A stretch of 64,000 nucleotides of DNA from Cellulomonas telluris (GCF_004886325.1 NZ_QXFN01000003.1:496001-560000); one strand, 5' to 3'. Counted from the first letter of the stretch, positions 16,811 through 24,900 are shown. Program-made: numbers and translations. The notes: a model not told the origin generated them from the letters alone.

Positions 16811-17851
16811 TCAGGCGGAGGCGCGGACGACGAGCTCGGGGGCGAAGATCAGCGGCTCGCTCGGCGGCGCACCGTGCAGCTGGTCGAGCAGGCGTGCGCC
16901 CGCGGCGCGCGCCATGGCGACGACCGGCTGGATGACGCTCGTCAGGGGCGGGTTGGTCGACGCCGCGACGCCGAGGTTGTCGTACCCCACGACGGCGACG
17001 TCACCGGGCACCTCCCGGCCCAGCTCGGTGAGCACCCCGAGGGCGCCGGCCGCCATGAGGTCGGACGCGATGAAGATCCCGTCCACGTCCGGGTGCTGCT
17101 CGAGCAGCTCGCGTGCGGCCCGGGCGCCCGAGGTGATGGTGAAGTCCCCGTGCACCACGGCGGACCGGTCGAGGCCGGCGTCCTCCATCGCGCGGCGCCA
17201 CCCGGCGAGGCGGTCGATGCCGGCGGACATGTCCTGCGGGCCGGCGATCGTGCCGATGCGGCGGCACCCGCGGTCGATGAGGTGCTGGGTCGCGATGCGG
17301 CCGCCCTCGGTGTTGTCCGTGTCGACGTACTGCACGTCCTCGTCGGGGGCGGACAGCGGCCGGCCGACGAAGACGTTGGGGACGCGCGAGGTGAGCAGCG
17401 CGCGGTCCAGCTCGTCGTCCCGGTGGTGCGAGACGACGATGGCCCCGTCCACGTGCCCGTTGCGCAGGTAGCGGATGGTGCGCTCGCTCTCGCCGGGGCG
17501 CGCGATGACGAGCACCACCTGGATGTCCGAGTCGGCGAGGGAGGTGCTCAGGCCGTTGAGCGTGCCCGCGAAGAACGGGTCCGACAGGACGCGCTCGTCG
17601 GGCTCGGGCACGACGAGCGCGATGGAGTCCGTGCGGCGCGTGACGAGCGAGCGTGCGGCACGGTTCGGCGTGTACCCGAGGTCCGCGACCGCCGCCTCGA
17701 CGGCGGACAGCGCCTCGGGGGAGACGCGCAGGCCCCCGTTGATCGCGCGCGAGGCCGTGGATCGCGAGACGCCGGCTCGCTCGGCCACCTGCTCCAGCGT
17801 GGGTGCGCTCGGCCGTGCACGGTCCGCACCCGTCGGGACGTTCTCGACCAC
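16811..17851 (-). CDS. LacI-family repressor, CebR-like
   Basis: A 346-residue LacI/GalR regulator. The helix-turn-helix TLEQVAERAGVSRSTASRAI is at about residues 18-37, followed by the hinge region LGYTPNRAARSLVTRRTDSIALVV, which closely matches streptomycete CebR. The C-terminal periplasmic-binding-protein fold would bind a disaccharide inducer such as cellobiose. It is the last gene of the transporter locus. A CebR-type operator precedes the binding-protein gene, and a 16-base palindrome precedes this gene, so it probably represses both. The GTG at 17851 follows AGGAGG at a longish 12-base spacing; no better in-frame start is seen. Confidence 0.9.
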   Translation of the reverse strand: MVENVPTGADRARPSAPTLEQVAERAGVSRSTASRAINGGLRVSPEALSAVEAAVADLGYTPNRAARSLVTRRTDSIALVVPEPDERVLSDPFFAGTLNGLSTSLADSDIQVVLVIARPGESERTIRYLRNGHVDGAIVVSHHRDDELDRALLTSRVPNVFVGRPLSAPDEDVQYVDTDNTEGGRIATQHLIDRGCRRIGTIAGPQDMSAGIDRLAGWRRAMEDAGLDRSAVVHGDFTITSGARAARELLEQHPDVDGIFIASDLMAAGALGVLTELGREVPGDVAVVGYDNLGVAASTNPPLTSVIQPVVAMARAAGARLLDQLHGAPPSEPLIFAPELVVRASA

Positions 17852-17872
17852 CGTTGGTCATCCCCTCCTGTG

Positions 17873-17888
17873 GCTGCTCGCGAGCAGC
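17873..17888. promoter_or_regulatory. 16-base perfect palindrome upstream of the repressor gene
   Basis: GCTGCTCGCGAGCAGC is a perfect inverted repeat centred on CG, the geometry of LacI-family operators. It lies 22-37 bases upstream of the repressor start and may be an autoregulatory site. Its sequence differs from the CebR-type box upstream of the binding-protein gene. Confidence 0.45.
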
Positions 17889-17994
17889 GCGTCGACGTCC
17901 TGCCGGCTCTCGCCGTGCCGGGCACAGCGAGGCTACCCGGCCGGACGGCCCGGTCCGGCCGGACGCACGGGGCGCCCGGCCGGACCGCAGCGGC

Positions 17995-18909
17995 TCAGCC
18001 CTTGACCGCGCCCGCCATGATCCCGGCGACGAGCTGCCGGCCCGCGAACATGAACAGGATGATGAGCGGCAGCGTGACCAGGAAGACACCCGCCATGACC
18101 AGCGAGTAGTCGACGAAGTAGTTCGCCTGGAGCAGCCGCACCGCGACGGGCAGTGTCGGGTTGTCCTGGTTCAGGACGATCGACGGCCAGAAGAAGTTGG
18201 TCCACTGGGTGACGAACGTGAAGAGCGCCAGCATGGCGGCGGCAGGACGTGCCGCCGGCATCGCGATGGACCAGAAGGTCCGGAACATCGAGGCCCCGTC
18301 CACGCGAGCGGCCTCGATCAGCTCGTAGGGGAGCGCCTCCTCGAGGTACTGGGTCATCCAGAACACCCCGAAGGCGGTGACGAGCGCCGGCACGATGACG
18401 GCCTGCAGCGTCCCGATCCAGCCGATCTTGGCCATGATGATGTACAGCGGGATGACGCCGAGCTGCGTGGGCACCGCCATGGTGGCGATGACGAACACGA
18501 GCAGCGGTCGCCGTCCGCGGAAGTTCAGCTTCGCGAACGAGAAGCCGGCGAGCGTCGAGAACAGCACGGTCGCCGCCGCGGTCACCACCGAGATGATCAC
18601 CGAGTTCCAGAACGCCTTCCAGAAGCTGAAGGCGTCGGAGTTCATGACCTGCGAGAACTTGTCGAACAGGCTCGCGTCGGGCAGCAGCTGCGGCAGCGGG
18701 TTCTGCGAGATCGCGGCCGGGTCGGACGAGCCCAGCAGCAGCGTGTAGTAGATCGGCCCGAGGCCCACGAGCACCGCGATGCCCAGGAGCACGTAGGTGA
18801 CGACGCCGGGACGGCGGTTGTACCCGCCGGCCTTGCCCCGCGAGCTGCGTGCCGCGGCCCGGGCGGCGCCCGGGCCCGCGGACTGGCGGATCATGGGGAC
18901 GGAGCTCAT
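17995..18909 (-). CDS. sugar ABC transporter permease (CebG-like)
   Basis: A 304-residue MalG-type permease with six helices. The cytoplasmic EAA loop, which contacts the ATPase, reads EAARVDGASMFRTFWSIAMP. The ATG at 18909 has AGGAGG upstream and overlaps the stop of the partner permease (ATGA). With the upstream permease and binding protein it forms a carbohydrate uptake system of the cellobiose/cellotriose type. No ATPase gene is present in the window, so a shared MsiK-like ATPase elsewhere must energise it (established for this family). Confidence 0.9.
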   Translation of the reverse strand: MSSVPMIRQSAGPGAARAAARSSRGKAGGYNRRPGVVTYVLLGIAVLVGLGPIYYTLLLGSSDPAAISQNPLPQLLPDASLFDKFSQVMNSDAFSFWKAFWNSVIISVVTAAATVLFSTLAGFSFAKLNFRGRRPLLVFVIATMAVPTQLGVIPLYIIMAKIGWIGTLQAVIVPALVTAFGVFWMTQYLEEALPYELIEAARVDGASMFRTFWSIAMPAARPAAAMLALFTFVTQWTNFFWPSIVLNQDNPTLPVAVRLLQANYFVDYSLVMAGVFLVTLPLIILFMFAGRQLVAGIMAGAVKG

Positions 18910-19940
18910 GCCGACCTCCTCGAGGAACGGGCGGCGGCACGCCGCTGACGGCGGGACGGCTGGCCGCCGCCCGAGGTCGAGATCCGGTTCGTCACCGCGA
19001 AGTTCACCAGCCCGATGAGCACCACGATGATGAAGAGGATCCACGCGACCGCCGCGGCGCGGCCCAGGTCGCGCTGCGTGCCCCAGCCGACGTCGTACAG
19101 GTACAGCGTCGTCGTCATCCACTGCTGCGAGCCGCCGCCGCGACCCGCCGGGTCGAACACGCGCGGCTCGTCGAAGATCTGCAGGCCGCCGATGGTGGAG
19201 GTCAGCACGACGAAGATGATGGTCGCGCGGATCTGCGGCACCGTGACCGAGAAGAACTGCCGGACGCGGCCCGCGCCGTCGATGATCGCGGCCTCGTAGA
19301 GCTCACGCGGCACGGCCTGCATGGCGGCGAGGAAGATCAGGGTGTTGTAGCCGGTCCAGCGGAAGTTCACCATCGAGGCGATCGCGACGTGGCTCGCCAG
19401 CACGTCCACGTGCCAGCGCACCGGGTCGATGCCGAAGACCCCGAGCGCGGAGTTCACGAGGCCCGACTGGTCCGCGAACATGCGCCCGAAGATGAGACCG
19501 ACCGCGACGGGCGCGACCACGTAGGGGAGCAGCACGCCCATGCGCCAGAACGTCTTGGCGCGCAGGTTCTGGTCCAGCAGCGCGGCGAGGACGATCGCGA
19601 CGAGCACCTGCGGGACGGACGACAGCAGGAAGATCGAGAACGTGTTGCGCAGCGACCGCCAGAACATCGGCTGGCCGAACACGTCGGTGTAGTTCTGGAA
19701 GCCGATGAACTCGCCCTGCCCGCCCAGCAGCGCCCAGTCGTAGACCGACACGTAGGCGGTGTAGATCAGCGGGAAGAGGCCGGTGATCGCGAAGACGATG
19801 AAGAACGGCGAGATGTACAGGTAGGGAGAGACCTTCACGTCCCAGCGGGACAGCTTCTGCGAGAAGCCGACCCGTCGCGGAGGACGGGGCGCGCCCGACT
19901 GCGCGACGCGCTCGGGCGCGGGTGGTGACTGGACGGACAT
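18906..19940 (-). CDS. sugar ABC transporter permease (CebF-like)
   Basis: A 344-residue MalF-type permease. The N-terminal cytoplasmic segment is followed by helix 1 (YLYISPFFIVFAITGLFPLI) and further helices to residue 325. The EAA loop is EAAIIDGAGRVRQFFSVTVP. A basic Arg-rich C-terminus ends the protein. It is translationally coupled to the CebG-like permease and separated from the binding-protein gene by a strong hairpin, so its expression is probably lower than that of the binding protein. Confidence 0.9.
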   Translation of the reverse strand: MSVQSPPAPERVAQSGAPRPPRRVGFSQKLSRWDVKVSPYLYISPFFIVFAITGLFPLIYTAYVSVYDWALLGGQGEFIGFQNYTDVFGQPMFWRSLRNTFSIFLLSSVPQVLVAIVLAALLDQNLRAKTFWRMGVLLPYVVAPVAVGLIFGRMFADQSGLVNSALGVFGIDPVRWHVDVLASHVAIASMVNFRWTGYNTLIFLAAMQAVPRELYEAAIIDGAGRVRQFFSVTVPQIRATIIFVVLTSTIGGLQIFDEPRVFDPAGRGGGSQQWMTTTLYLYDVGWGTQRDLGRAAAVAWILFIIVVLIGLVNFAVTNRISTSGGGQPSRRQRRAAARSSRRSA

Positions 19941-20039
19941 ACGGACCTCGCGTGGGTGGTGACCCCGGGGGGCTCAGGGTCGCGTGTGCCCGCGGACCCT
20001 CGGACGGCGGATGCGGGGACGGCGCCCCGCAGCGGAGGA

Positions 20040-20075
20040 CCGGCCGGGGACGACGATGGCGTCGTCCCCGGCCGG
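20040..20075 (-). terminator. strong intercistronic hairpin between binding-protein and permease genes
   Basis: A perfect 16-bp stem (20040-20055 with 20060-20075; core GGCCGGGGACGACG) and a four-base ATGG loop. It begins nine bases after the binding-protein stop and well before the permease start. It could be a partial terminator or an mRNA-stabilising element that raises the ratio of binding protein to permease. Confidence 0.75.
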
Positions 20076-20083
20076 CCCGTGGG

Positions 20084-21394
20084 TCACAGACCCAGGTTCT
20101 GGAACGCCTCGACGGCGCTCTGCCAGCCCTGCTCGGGGTTCTGGGACTGCTCGACGTCCACGCGGATGATCGCGTCGGCCACCGCCTGGTGGATCTTGAA
20201 GTAGTTCTCACCCTTGAACGGCGTCACCGAGATCGCAGCGGCACGGTTGGCGAAGATCTCACCGACCGGCGCGTTGTTGAAGAACTCGTTGGTCGACGCG
20301 GTCAGCTCCTCGTTCTCCCACGCCTCGACCTGGCTCGGGAACGTACCCGCGTTGAGGAACGCCTTGATCTGCGTCTCGGGCGAGGTCAGCCAGTCGGCCA
20401 GCTTCTGCGCCTCCTCGACGTTGTCGCCGGTCGCGGGGACCGTCAGGTACGAGCCGCCCCAGTTGCCGCCGCCACCGGGGAAGACGTCAGCGACGTCCCA
20501 GCCGGTGACGCCGCCCGAACGCTCCTCGATCGGGCCGGTCATCCACGCCGGGCAGAGCATCGTGGCGAAGCCGTTGCTCTGGAACGCGGCGTCCCAGTCG
20601 GGCGACCACTGCTCGAGGTGCGCCGACAGGTCCGCGGACTCGGTCACGACCTGCGTGAACGCCTCCTGGACCTCGGAGTTCTCCGCGAGCGGCTTCGGGG
20701 TGCCGTCCGACTCCTCGTACGCGTTCTCCATCTGGTTCACGATGCCCTGGTAGATGGAGGTCGCGGAGTCGTACCAGGCGACGTCCGGCGAGGCGGCCTT
20801 GAACTGGCGGCCGGCCTCGAAGTAGGACTCCCACGTCGCGTCGTCGCCGCCGAGGAGCTCCTTGACCGACTCGCGGTCGGACGGCAGGCCCGCGGCCTCG
20901 AAGAGGTCCGCGCGGTAGCAGATGCCCTCGGGGCCGATGTCGGTGCCGTAGCCGATGAGGCGGCCGTCCTCGGACGTGGCGGCCTCGACCTTCCAGTCCT
21001 CCCAGCGGCCCTCGACCGAGTCGCTGGTCAGGTCGGCGAACGCGTCCGCGCTCGTCAGGAGCTCGGGCAGCCAGTCGACCTCGATCGCCTCGACGTCGGC
21101 CAGGCCGGAGCCGCCGGCGGCGAGCTTGGTGGTGAGGTTCGTCCGCGCGTCCTCGGACCGGGCGGCACGCGTCTGCTTGACGGTGACGTTCGGGTTCTCC
21201 TCGGTGTACTCCGCGAGGAGCTCATCCGTGTAGCCGAAGTCGTTGAAGGTCGCGACCGTGAGCGTGATGTTGCCGTCGCCGCTCGCGTCGCCGCCCTCGT
21301 CGGCGTTACCGCCGTCGGAGCAGGCGGACGCGAGCAGAGAGATGCTCGCGACGCCGGCGGCGAGCGCCCACGCCTTGCGTGTGGTCTTGCGCAC
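20084..21394 (-). CDS. sugar-binding lipoprotein of an ABC transporter (CebE-like)
   Basis: A 436-residue extracellular solute-binding protein. The signal peptide ends in a lipobox with C25 (LLASAC), followed by a Gly/Asp/Ser linker and the family 1 binding fold starting ITLTVATFNDFGY. Aromatic residues suited to sugar stacking are plentiful (for example EQWSPDWDAAF and GGGGNWGGSYLTV). The GTG at 21394 has GGGAG about six bases upstream. It is the promoter-proximal gene of the uptake locus, under a CebR-type operator. Cellobiose or cello-oligosaccharides are the inferred ligands. Confidence 0.9.
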   Translation of the reverse strand: MRKTTRKAWALAAGVASISLLASACSDGGNADEGGDASGDGNITLTVATFNDFGYTDELLAEYTEENPNVTVKQTRAARSEDARTNLTTKLAAGGSGLADVEAIEVDWLPELLTSADAFADLTSDSVEGRWEDWKVEAATSEDGRLIGYGTDIGPEGICYRADLFEAAGLPSDRESVKELLGGDDATWESYFEAGRQFKAASPDVAWYDSATSIYQGIVNQMENAYEESDGTPKPLAENSEVQEAFTQVVTESADLSAHLEQWSPDWDAAFQSNGFATMLCPAWMTGPIEERSGGVTGWDVADVFPGGGGNWGGSYLTVPATGDNVEEAQKLADWLTSPETQIKAFLNAGTFPSQVEAWENEELTASTNEFFNNAPVGEIFANRAAAISVTPFKGENYFKIHQAVADAIIRVDVEQSQNPEQGWQSAVEAFQNLGL

Positions 21395-21530
21395 TGTGAC
21401 TCCCTTGTCAGTCGGACGGCGACGTCGCCGTACCCCTCTGTCCACCCGGCACCCGGACGCCGCAGGGGCTGCGTCGGGCGACGCGCGTCGGGCCGTCGGG
21501 CCCCGCCGTGGGCCTCCCGCTGCACTTCTG

Positions 21531-21544
21531 CGGGAGCGTTCCCA
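21531..21544. promoter_or_regulatory. CebR/CelR-type operator
   Basis: CGGGAGCGTTCCCA matches 12 of 14 positions of the known actinobacterial cellobiose operator TGGGAGCGCTCCCA. It lies just downstream of the promoter, where a bound repressor would block initiation. Confidence 0.8.
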
Positions 21545-21580
21545 CGCGCTGGTGACACCTTCGTCCGGTTCATGGTCGAG

Positions 21581-21586
21581 TGTCAA
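21581..21586 (-). promoter_or_regulatory. -35 element of the binding-protein gene promoter
   Basis: TTGACA on the minus strand, a perfect -35. The best -10 is weak (GAAGGT at 18-base spacing, about 21557-21562). The operator begins about 13 bases further downstream. Confidence 0.5.
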
Positions 21587-21666
21587 GGAGGACCGTGTGC
21601 GCCGACCGGGTGGTAGCGATCCCACGGACGTGTCTCCGCAGGTCAGCGCCCTGCTGGACGCTCCGC

Positions 21667-21683
21667 GTTACGCAATTGTTACG
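21667..21683. promoter_or_regulatory. GTNAC-n6-GTNAC direct repeat (GlnR/MtrA-like box)
   Basis: GTTACGCAATTGTTACG is a direct repeat of GTTACG with an 11-base period, one helical turn. It is strikingly AT-rich for this genome. This is the arrangement bound by the OmpR-family regulators GlnR and MtrA in actinobacteria. Confidence 0.45.
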
Positions 21684-21777
21684 GCTGCGGGACCCTCGCG
21701 TGACCCTCGTCGCGCCGGCGTCGGGACGCGCCGACGGGGACGGGGAGGCGCGACGTCGCGCCAGGCCCGCGGCAGGG

Positions 21778-22335
21778 TCAGACGGCGGGCTCGTCGTGGG
21801 GTGCCGCCGACCGGTCCGCCGACGCCGTGCCGTCCGCCCCGTGCACGAGCCACGAGCGCGCCACCGCCGCCTCCGCGTCGAGCGCGGTGCGGACGGCCTG
21901 TGCGGCCGCCTCCTCGACGGGGGTCGCGAACAGCGGGAGCGCGGCGCGCACGTCGCCGTCGTAGGCGAGCGTGGTCGTCGCGTCGGTCGACGCCGTGAGC
22001 GCCGTGCGGCCCGTGACACGCACGGGCGCGCCGACGATCTCCACCACGACGGTGCCCGCCCGCGTGCCGTCGGCCTCGGGCGCCTCCCACGCCTCGACCT
22101 GGCGCACCTCGATGACCGAGCCGACCAGCCCGGCCAGGTGCGCGGGGATCTGCGCCGTGGGCAGGGAGCGCCGCGTCGTCACCGTGAAGGCGTCGCCGGC
22201 GCTGCCGGTGACGTCCACCTGGCGGTCCTCGGCCCCCGACGCCCGCACCTTGGCGTCGACGTAGGCCGGGTCGGCGAGCATGCGGGCGACCGCCACGGCG
22301 TCGCCCGGCAGCTCGTGCGTCACGCGCAGTCGCAC
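21778..22335 (-). CDS. DUF2505 family protein
   Basis: A 185-residue cytoplasmic protein. The start VRLRVTHELPGDAVAVARMLADPAYVDAKV matches the N-terminus of DUF2505 proteins, which have an SRPBCC/polyketide-cyclase-like fold in actinobacteria. A central strand pair (TVTTRRSLPTAQIPAHLAGLVG) and a C-terminal amphipathic helix follow. The GTG at 22335 is chosen because the family begins there; another GTG lies three codons upstream. It diverges from the sensor-kinase gene. No experimentally known function. Confidence 0.8.
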   Translation of the reverse strand: MRLRVTHELPGDAVAVARMLADPAYVDAKVRASGAEDRQVDVTGSAGDAFTVTTRRSLPTAQIPAHLAGLVGSVIEVRQVEAWEAPEADGTRAGTVVVEIVGAPVRVTGRTALTASTDATTTLAYDGDVRAALPLFATPVEEAAAQAVRTALDAEAAVARSWLVHGADGTASADRSAAPHDEPAV

Positions 22336-22481
22336 TGCGAGCACCCCCTGCGGTCGTCGGAGCGTCTGCGGCCCCCGAGCCGGGTCGCCGCCTCCGGCGG
22401 GGCGGCACCGCGCCCGCCGCCGGTCCGCCCCGGGTGTCGTCCACGGGTGGACCGGTGAGGTCGAGCGTAACGCGCGCTGCG

Positions 22482-22487
22482 TAGGCT
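22482..22487 (+). promoter_or_regulatory. -10-like hexamer for the PdtaS-type kinase
   Basis: TAGGCT ends seven bases before the GTG at 22494; no ribosome-binding site is present, predicting a leaderless mRNA. Confidence 0.55.
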
Positions 22488-22493
22488 GGGCCG

Positions 22494-23975
22494 GTGTCCA
22501 CGCTGAGCGACCTCGTCGCACGTCACGGGCCGCTCGCCCCCGCCGACCTGGAGTGGCTGCACCTGCTCGTCGGCGACTGGCAGGTGGTGTCCGACCTCGC
22601 CTTCGCCGACCTCGTGCTGTGGCTCCCCACGACCGACGGCGACTTCGTCGCGATCGCGCAGTGCCGGCCCTCCACGGGGGCGACCGTCCACTACGACGAC
22701 GTCGTCGGGTCCCACCCGCCGGACGGTCAGCGCCCCCAGCTCATGCGCGCCCTCGTCGAGCAGGCGGCGCAGCGCTCGCGCGAGCCCCGGTGGTTCGGCT
22801 CCTACGCGGTCCGCGAGGAGGCGGTCCCCGTCGTGCGCGAGGGACGGTCGATCGCCGTGCTCGCCCGGCAGACCAACCTGGGCGGCACGCGCACGCCCAG
22901 CCGGCTCGAGCTCAACTACGTGGAGGCGGCCGACGACCTGCTCGGGATGGTCGCGCGCGGGGAGTTCCCGGCGCCGGACGCTCCCACGGGCCCGCGCCGG
23001 GGCGCACCGCGCGTGGGCGACGGGCTGGTGCGGCTCAACGGCGAGGGCGAGGTGCTCTACGCCAGCCCCAACGCCCTCTCGTGCTTCCACCGCCTGGGCG
23101 CGCTCGGTGACCTCGTCGGCCGCTCGCTCGTCGAGGTGACGTCCGACCTCATCGAGCAGGACGCGACGGTCGACGAGTCCATGCCGCTCGTGCTCATGGG
23201 CCGGGCGCCCTGGCGCGCCGACGTGGAGGCGCGCGGCGTCGCCCTGTCGCTGCGTGCGGTGCCGCTGACGGAGCACGGGGAGCGCGTCGGGGCCGTCGTG
23301 CTCTGCCGCGACGTCTCGGAGCTGCGGCGCCGCGAGCGCGAGCTCATCACCAAGGACGCGACCATCCGGGAGATCCACCACCGGGTGAAGAACAACCTGC
23401 AGACGGTCGCCGCCCTGCTGCGCCTGCAGTCGCGGCGCATGAGCACGCCGGAGGCGCGCGAGGCGCTCGGGGAGGCGATGCGGCGGGTCGCGACCATCGC
23501 GCTCGTGCACGAGACGCTGTCGCAGACCCTGGACGAGAGCGTGCCGTTCGACGACCTCGTCGGACGCAGCCTGCGGCTCGCCGCCGACGTCGCCACCGCC
23601 GGCGCGCACGTGCGCACCACCGTGCGGGGGTCGTTCGGCGCGGTGCCGGCGGAGGACGCGACGGCGCTCGCGCTCGTGCTGACCGAGCTCGTCACGAACG
23701 CCGTCGAGCACGGGTTCGCGGGGCGGGAGCAGGGCTCCGTGGAGATCGTCGTCGCGCGCGAGGGCGACGGCCTGCGCGTCGAGGTCGCCGACGACGGTGC
23801 GGGGCTGCCGGCCGACCGGGGAGCGGGGTCCGGCCTGGGCACGCAGATCGTCTCGACGCTCGTGTGCAACGAGCTGGGCGGGTCGATCGCGTGGCGCGCG
23901 CGGGAGGGCGGCGGCACCTCGGTGGTCATCGAGGCGCGGCTGCGGCAGGGCCGGGAGACGGCCACCGTCGCCTGA
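22494..23975 (+). CDS. sensor histidine kinase, PdtaS-like
   Basis: A 493-residue cytoplasmic sensor kinase. An N-terminal GAF-like domain (about 1-150) and a PAS domain (about 175-280) precede a HisKA_2 dimerisation helix with the phosphoacceptor in REIHHRVKNNLQTVAALL (H295/H296) and an HATPase domain (LTELVTNAVEHG, DDGAGLP, GLGTQIV). Order and length match mycobacterial PdtaS, which signals to the RNA-binding antiterminator PdtaR and responds to metals and NO. No pdtaR gene is in the window. It converges with whiB1 across a perfect hairpin. Confidence 0.92.
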   Translation: MSTLSDLVARHGPLAPADLEWLHLLVGDWQVVSDLAFADLVLWLPTTDGDFVAIAQCRPSTGATVHYDDVVGSHPPDGQRPQLMRALVEQAAQRSREPRWFGSYAVREEAVPVVREGRSIAVLARQTNLGGTRTPSRLELNYVEAADDLLGMVARGEFPAPDAPTGPRRGAPRVGDGLVRLNGEGEVLYASPNALSCFHRLGALGDLVGRSLVEVTSDLIEQDATVDESMPLVLMGRAPWRADVEARGVALSLRAVPLTEHGERVGAVVLCRDVSELRRRERELITKDATIREIHHRVKNNLQTVAALLRLQSRRMSTPEAREALGEAMRRVATIALVHETLSQTLDESVPFDDLVGRSLRLAADVATAGAHVRTTVRGSFGAVPAEDATALALVLTELVTNAVEHGFAGREQGSVEIVVAREGDGLRVEVADDGAGLPADRGAGSGLGTQIVSTLVCNELGGSIAWRAREGGGTSVVIEARLRQGRETATVA

Positions 23976-24037
23976 CGGGCGGCGCCGGGGAACGCGGTGC
24001 CGGGTGGGGCCACGGGGTCGTCCCGGTCCCGGACGTG

Positions 24038-24076
24038 CCGCAGGGCCGTCCGCGTGCGTCGCGGACGGCCCTGCGG
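24038..24076. terminator. bidirectional terminator between pdtaS-like gene and whiB1
   Basis: A perfect 17-bp stem (24038-24054 with 24060-24076; core GGGCCGTCCGCG) over a five-base loop TGCGT. It is placed between convergent genes. Confidence 0.85.
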
Positions 24077-24148
24077 GAGCGGTCGGGAGGTGTGGCCCGG
24101 CCGCGCTGCGCCCCGCCGGGTGGGCGGGGACGGCGGTGGCGCGCTCGG

Positions 24149-24397
24149 TCAGCCGGCGCGGCGCTGGCGGGCGGTGCGGCGCTTGAGCGCGCGGCGCTCG
24201 TCCTCGGACAGGCCGCCCCAGACGCCGGCGTCCTGGCCGGTCTCGATCGCCCACTTCAGGCACGTGTCGACGACGTCGCAGCGCCGGCAGACGGCCTTCG
24301 CCTCCTCGATCTGCTGGAGCGCGGGGCCCGTGTTGCCGATGGGGAAGAACAGCTCGGGGTCCTCGTCGAGGCAGGCTGCGCGGTGGCGCCAGTCCAT
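24149..24397 (-). CDS. whiB1: WhiB1-type iron-sulfur regulator
   Basis: An 82-residue WhiB protein almost collinear with mycobacterial WhiB1. The four cluster-binding Cys are C9, C37, C40 and C46. The G-V-W-G-G turn (about 58-62) and a basic C-terminal helix (RRALKRRTARQRR) follow. WhiB1 carries a NO-sensitive [4Fe-4S] cluster and binds the primary sigma factor; it is essential in mycobacteria. The ATG at 24397 has AAGGAGAG just upstream, preferred over an ATG six codons earlier. It has a long upstream region of over 500 bases. Confidence 0.95.
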   Translation of the reverse strand: MDWRHRAACLDEDPELFFPIGNTGPALQQIEEAKAVCRRCDVVDTCLKWAIETGQDAGVWGGLSEDERRALKRRTARQRRAG

Positions 24398-24682
24398 GGG
24401 ATCTCTCCTTGGCACGCGTCGGCTCGGCGCCCCCGGATGGAGGGCGCGGCGGACGACATGGAGTCAGTGGTGGGGGGGACGTGCTGGATCCAGACTCACA
24501 TCCGCCCTCACCGCCAGACAAGGGTTACGGCAAGGTTTCCTGACGGTGGCCGGTGAGGTCTTCGTCACATCCCGGTCGCGGCCGTGCGGCCGTCGAGGTG
24601 ACCCGGGGGAGCTGCCGTCGTCCGCCTCCGGGCGAACGTCCAGGTCAGCGCCGCGGCGTGACGGGAACGGCGTTGACCTGCG

Positions 24683-24711
24683 ACGTCATCCCCCGTGCGG
24701 GGGAGTGACGT
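24683..24711. promoter_or_regulatory. inverted repeat ACGTCA...TGACGT
   Basis: ACGTCATCCCCC and GGGGGA-G-TGACGT form a stem with one bulged G and a GTGC loop. No gene ends here, so a protein-binding site or regulatory hairpin is more likely than a terminator. Confidence 0.4.
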
Positions 24712-24900
24712 GGCCCACCGTGCCCGCCCCGACCCGTCCGGAGGCGTGCGCGTGACGACCGTCACGAGGAGTGGCACCGCGTCCTGCCCGTCCTGCGCGC
24801 CGCGCACGTGGTAGGAGTCGCCCTCGCGATCTGGTATGGACCACGCGCATCGGCGTGTCGCGCCCCCGTGGTGCCGGCGCGGCGGCGTCCGTCCGCGTCC

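Larger units (their letters stand above)
21395..21777. promoter_or_regulatory. regulatory region of the sugar-uptake locus
   Basis: This 383-base gap carries no gene. It contains a consensus -35, a CebR-type operator and a long leader of about 135 bases before the GTG of the binding-protein gene, plus an 11-base-period direct repeat at 21667-21683. The rest is GC-rich without clear structure. Confidence 0.7.
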
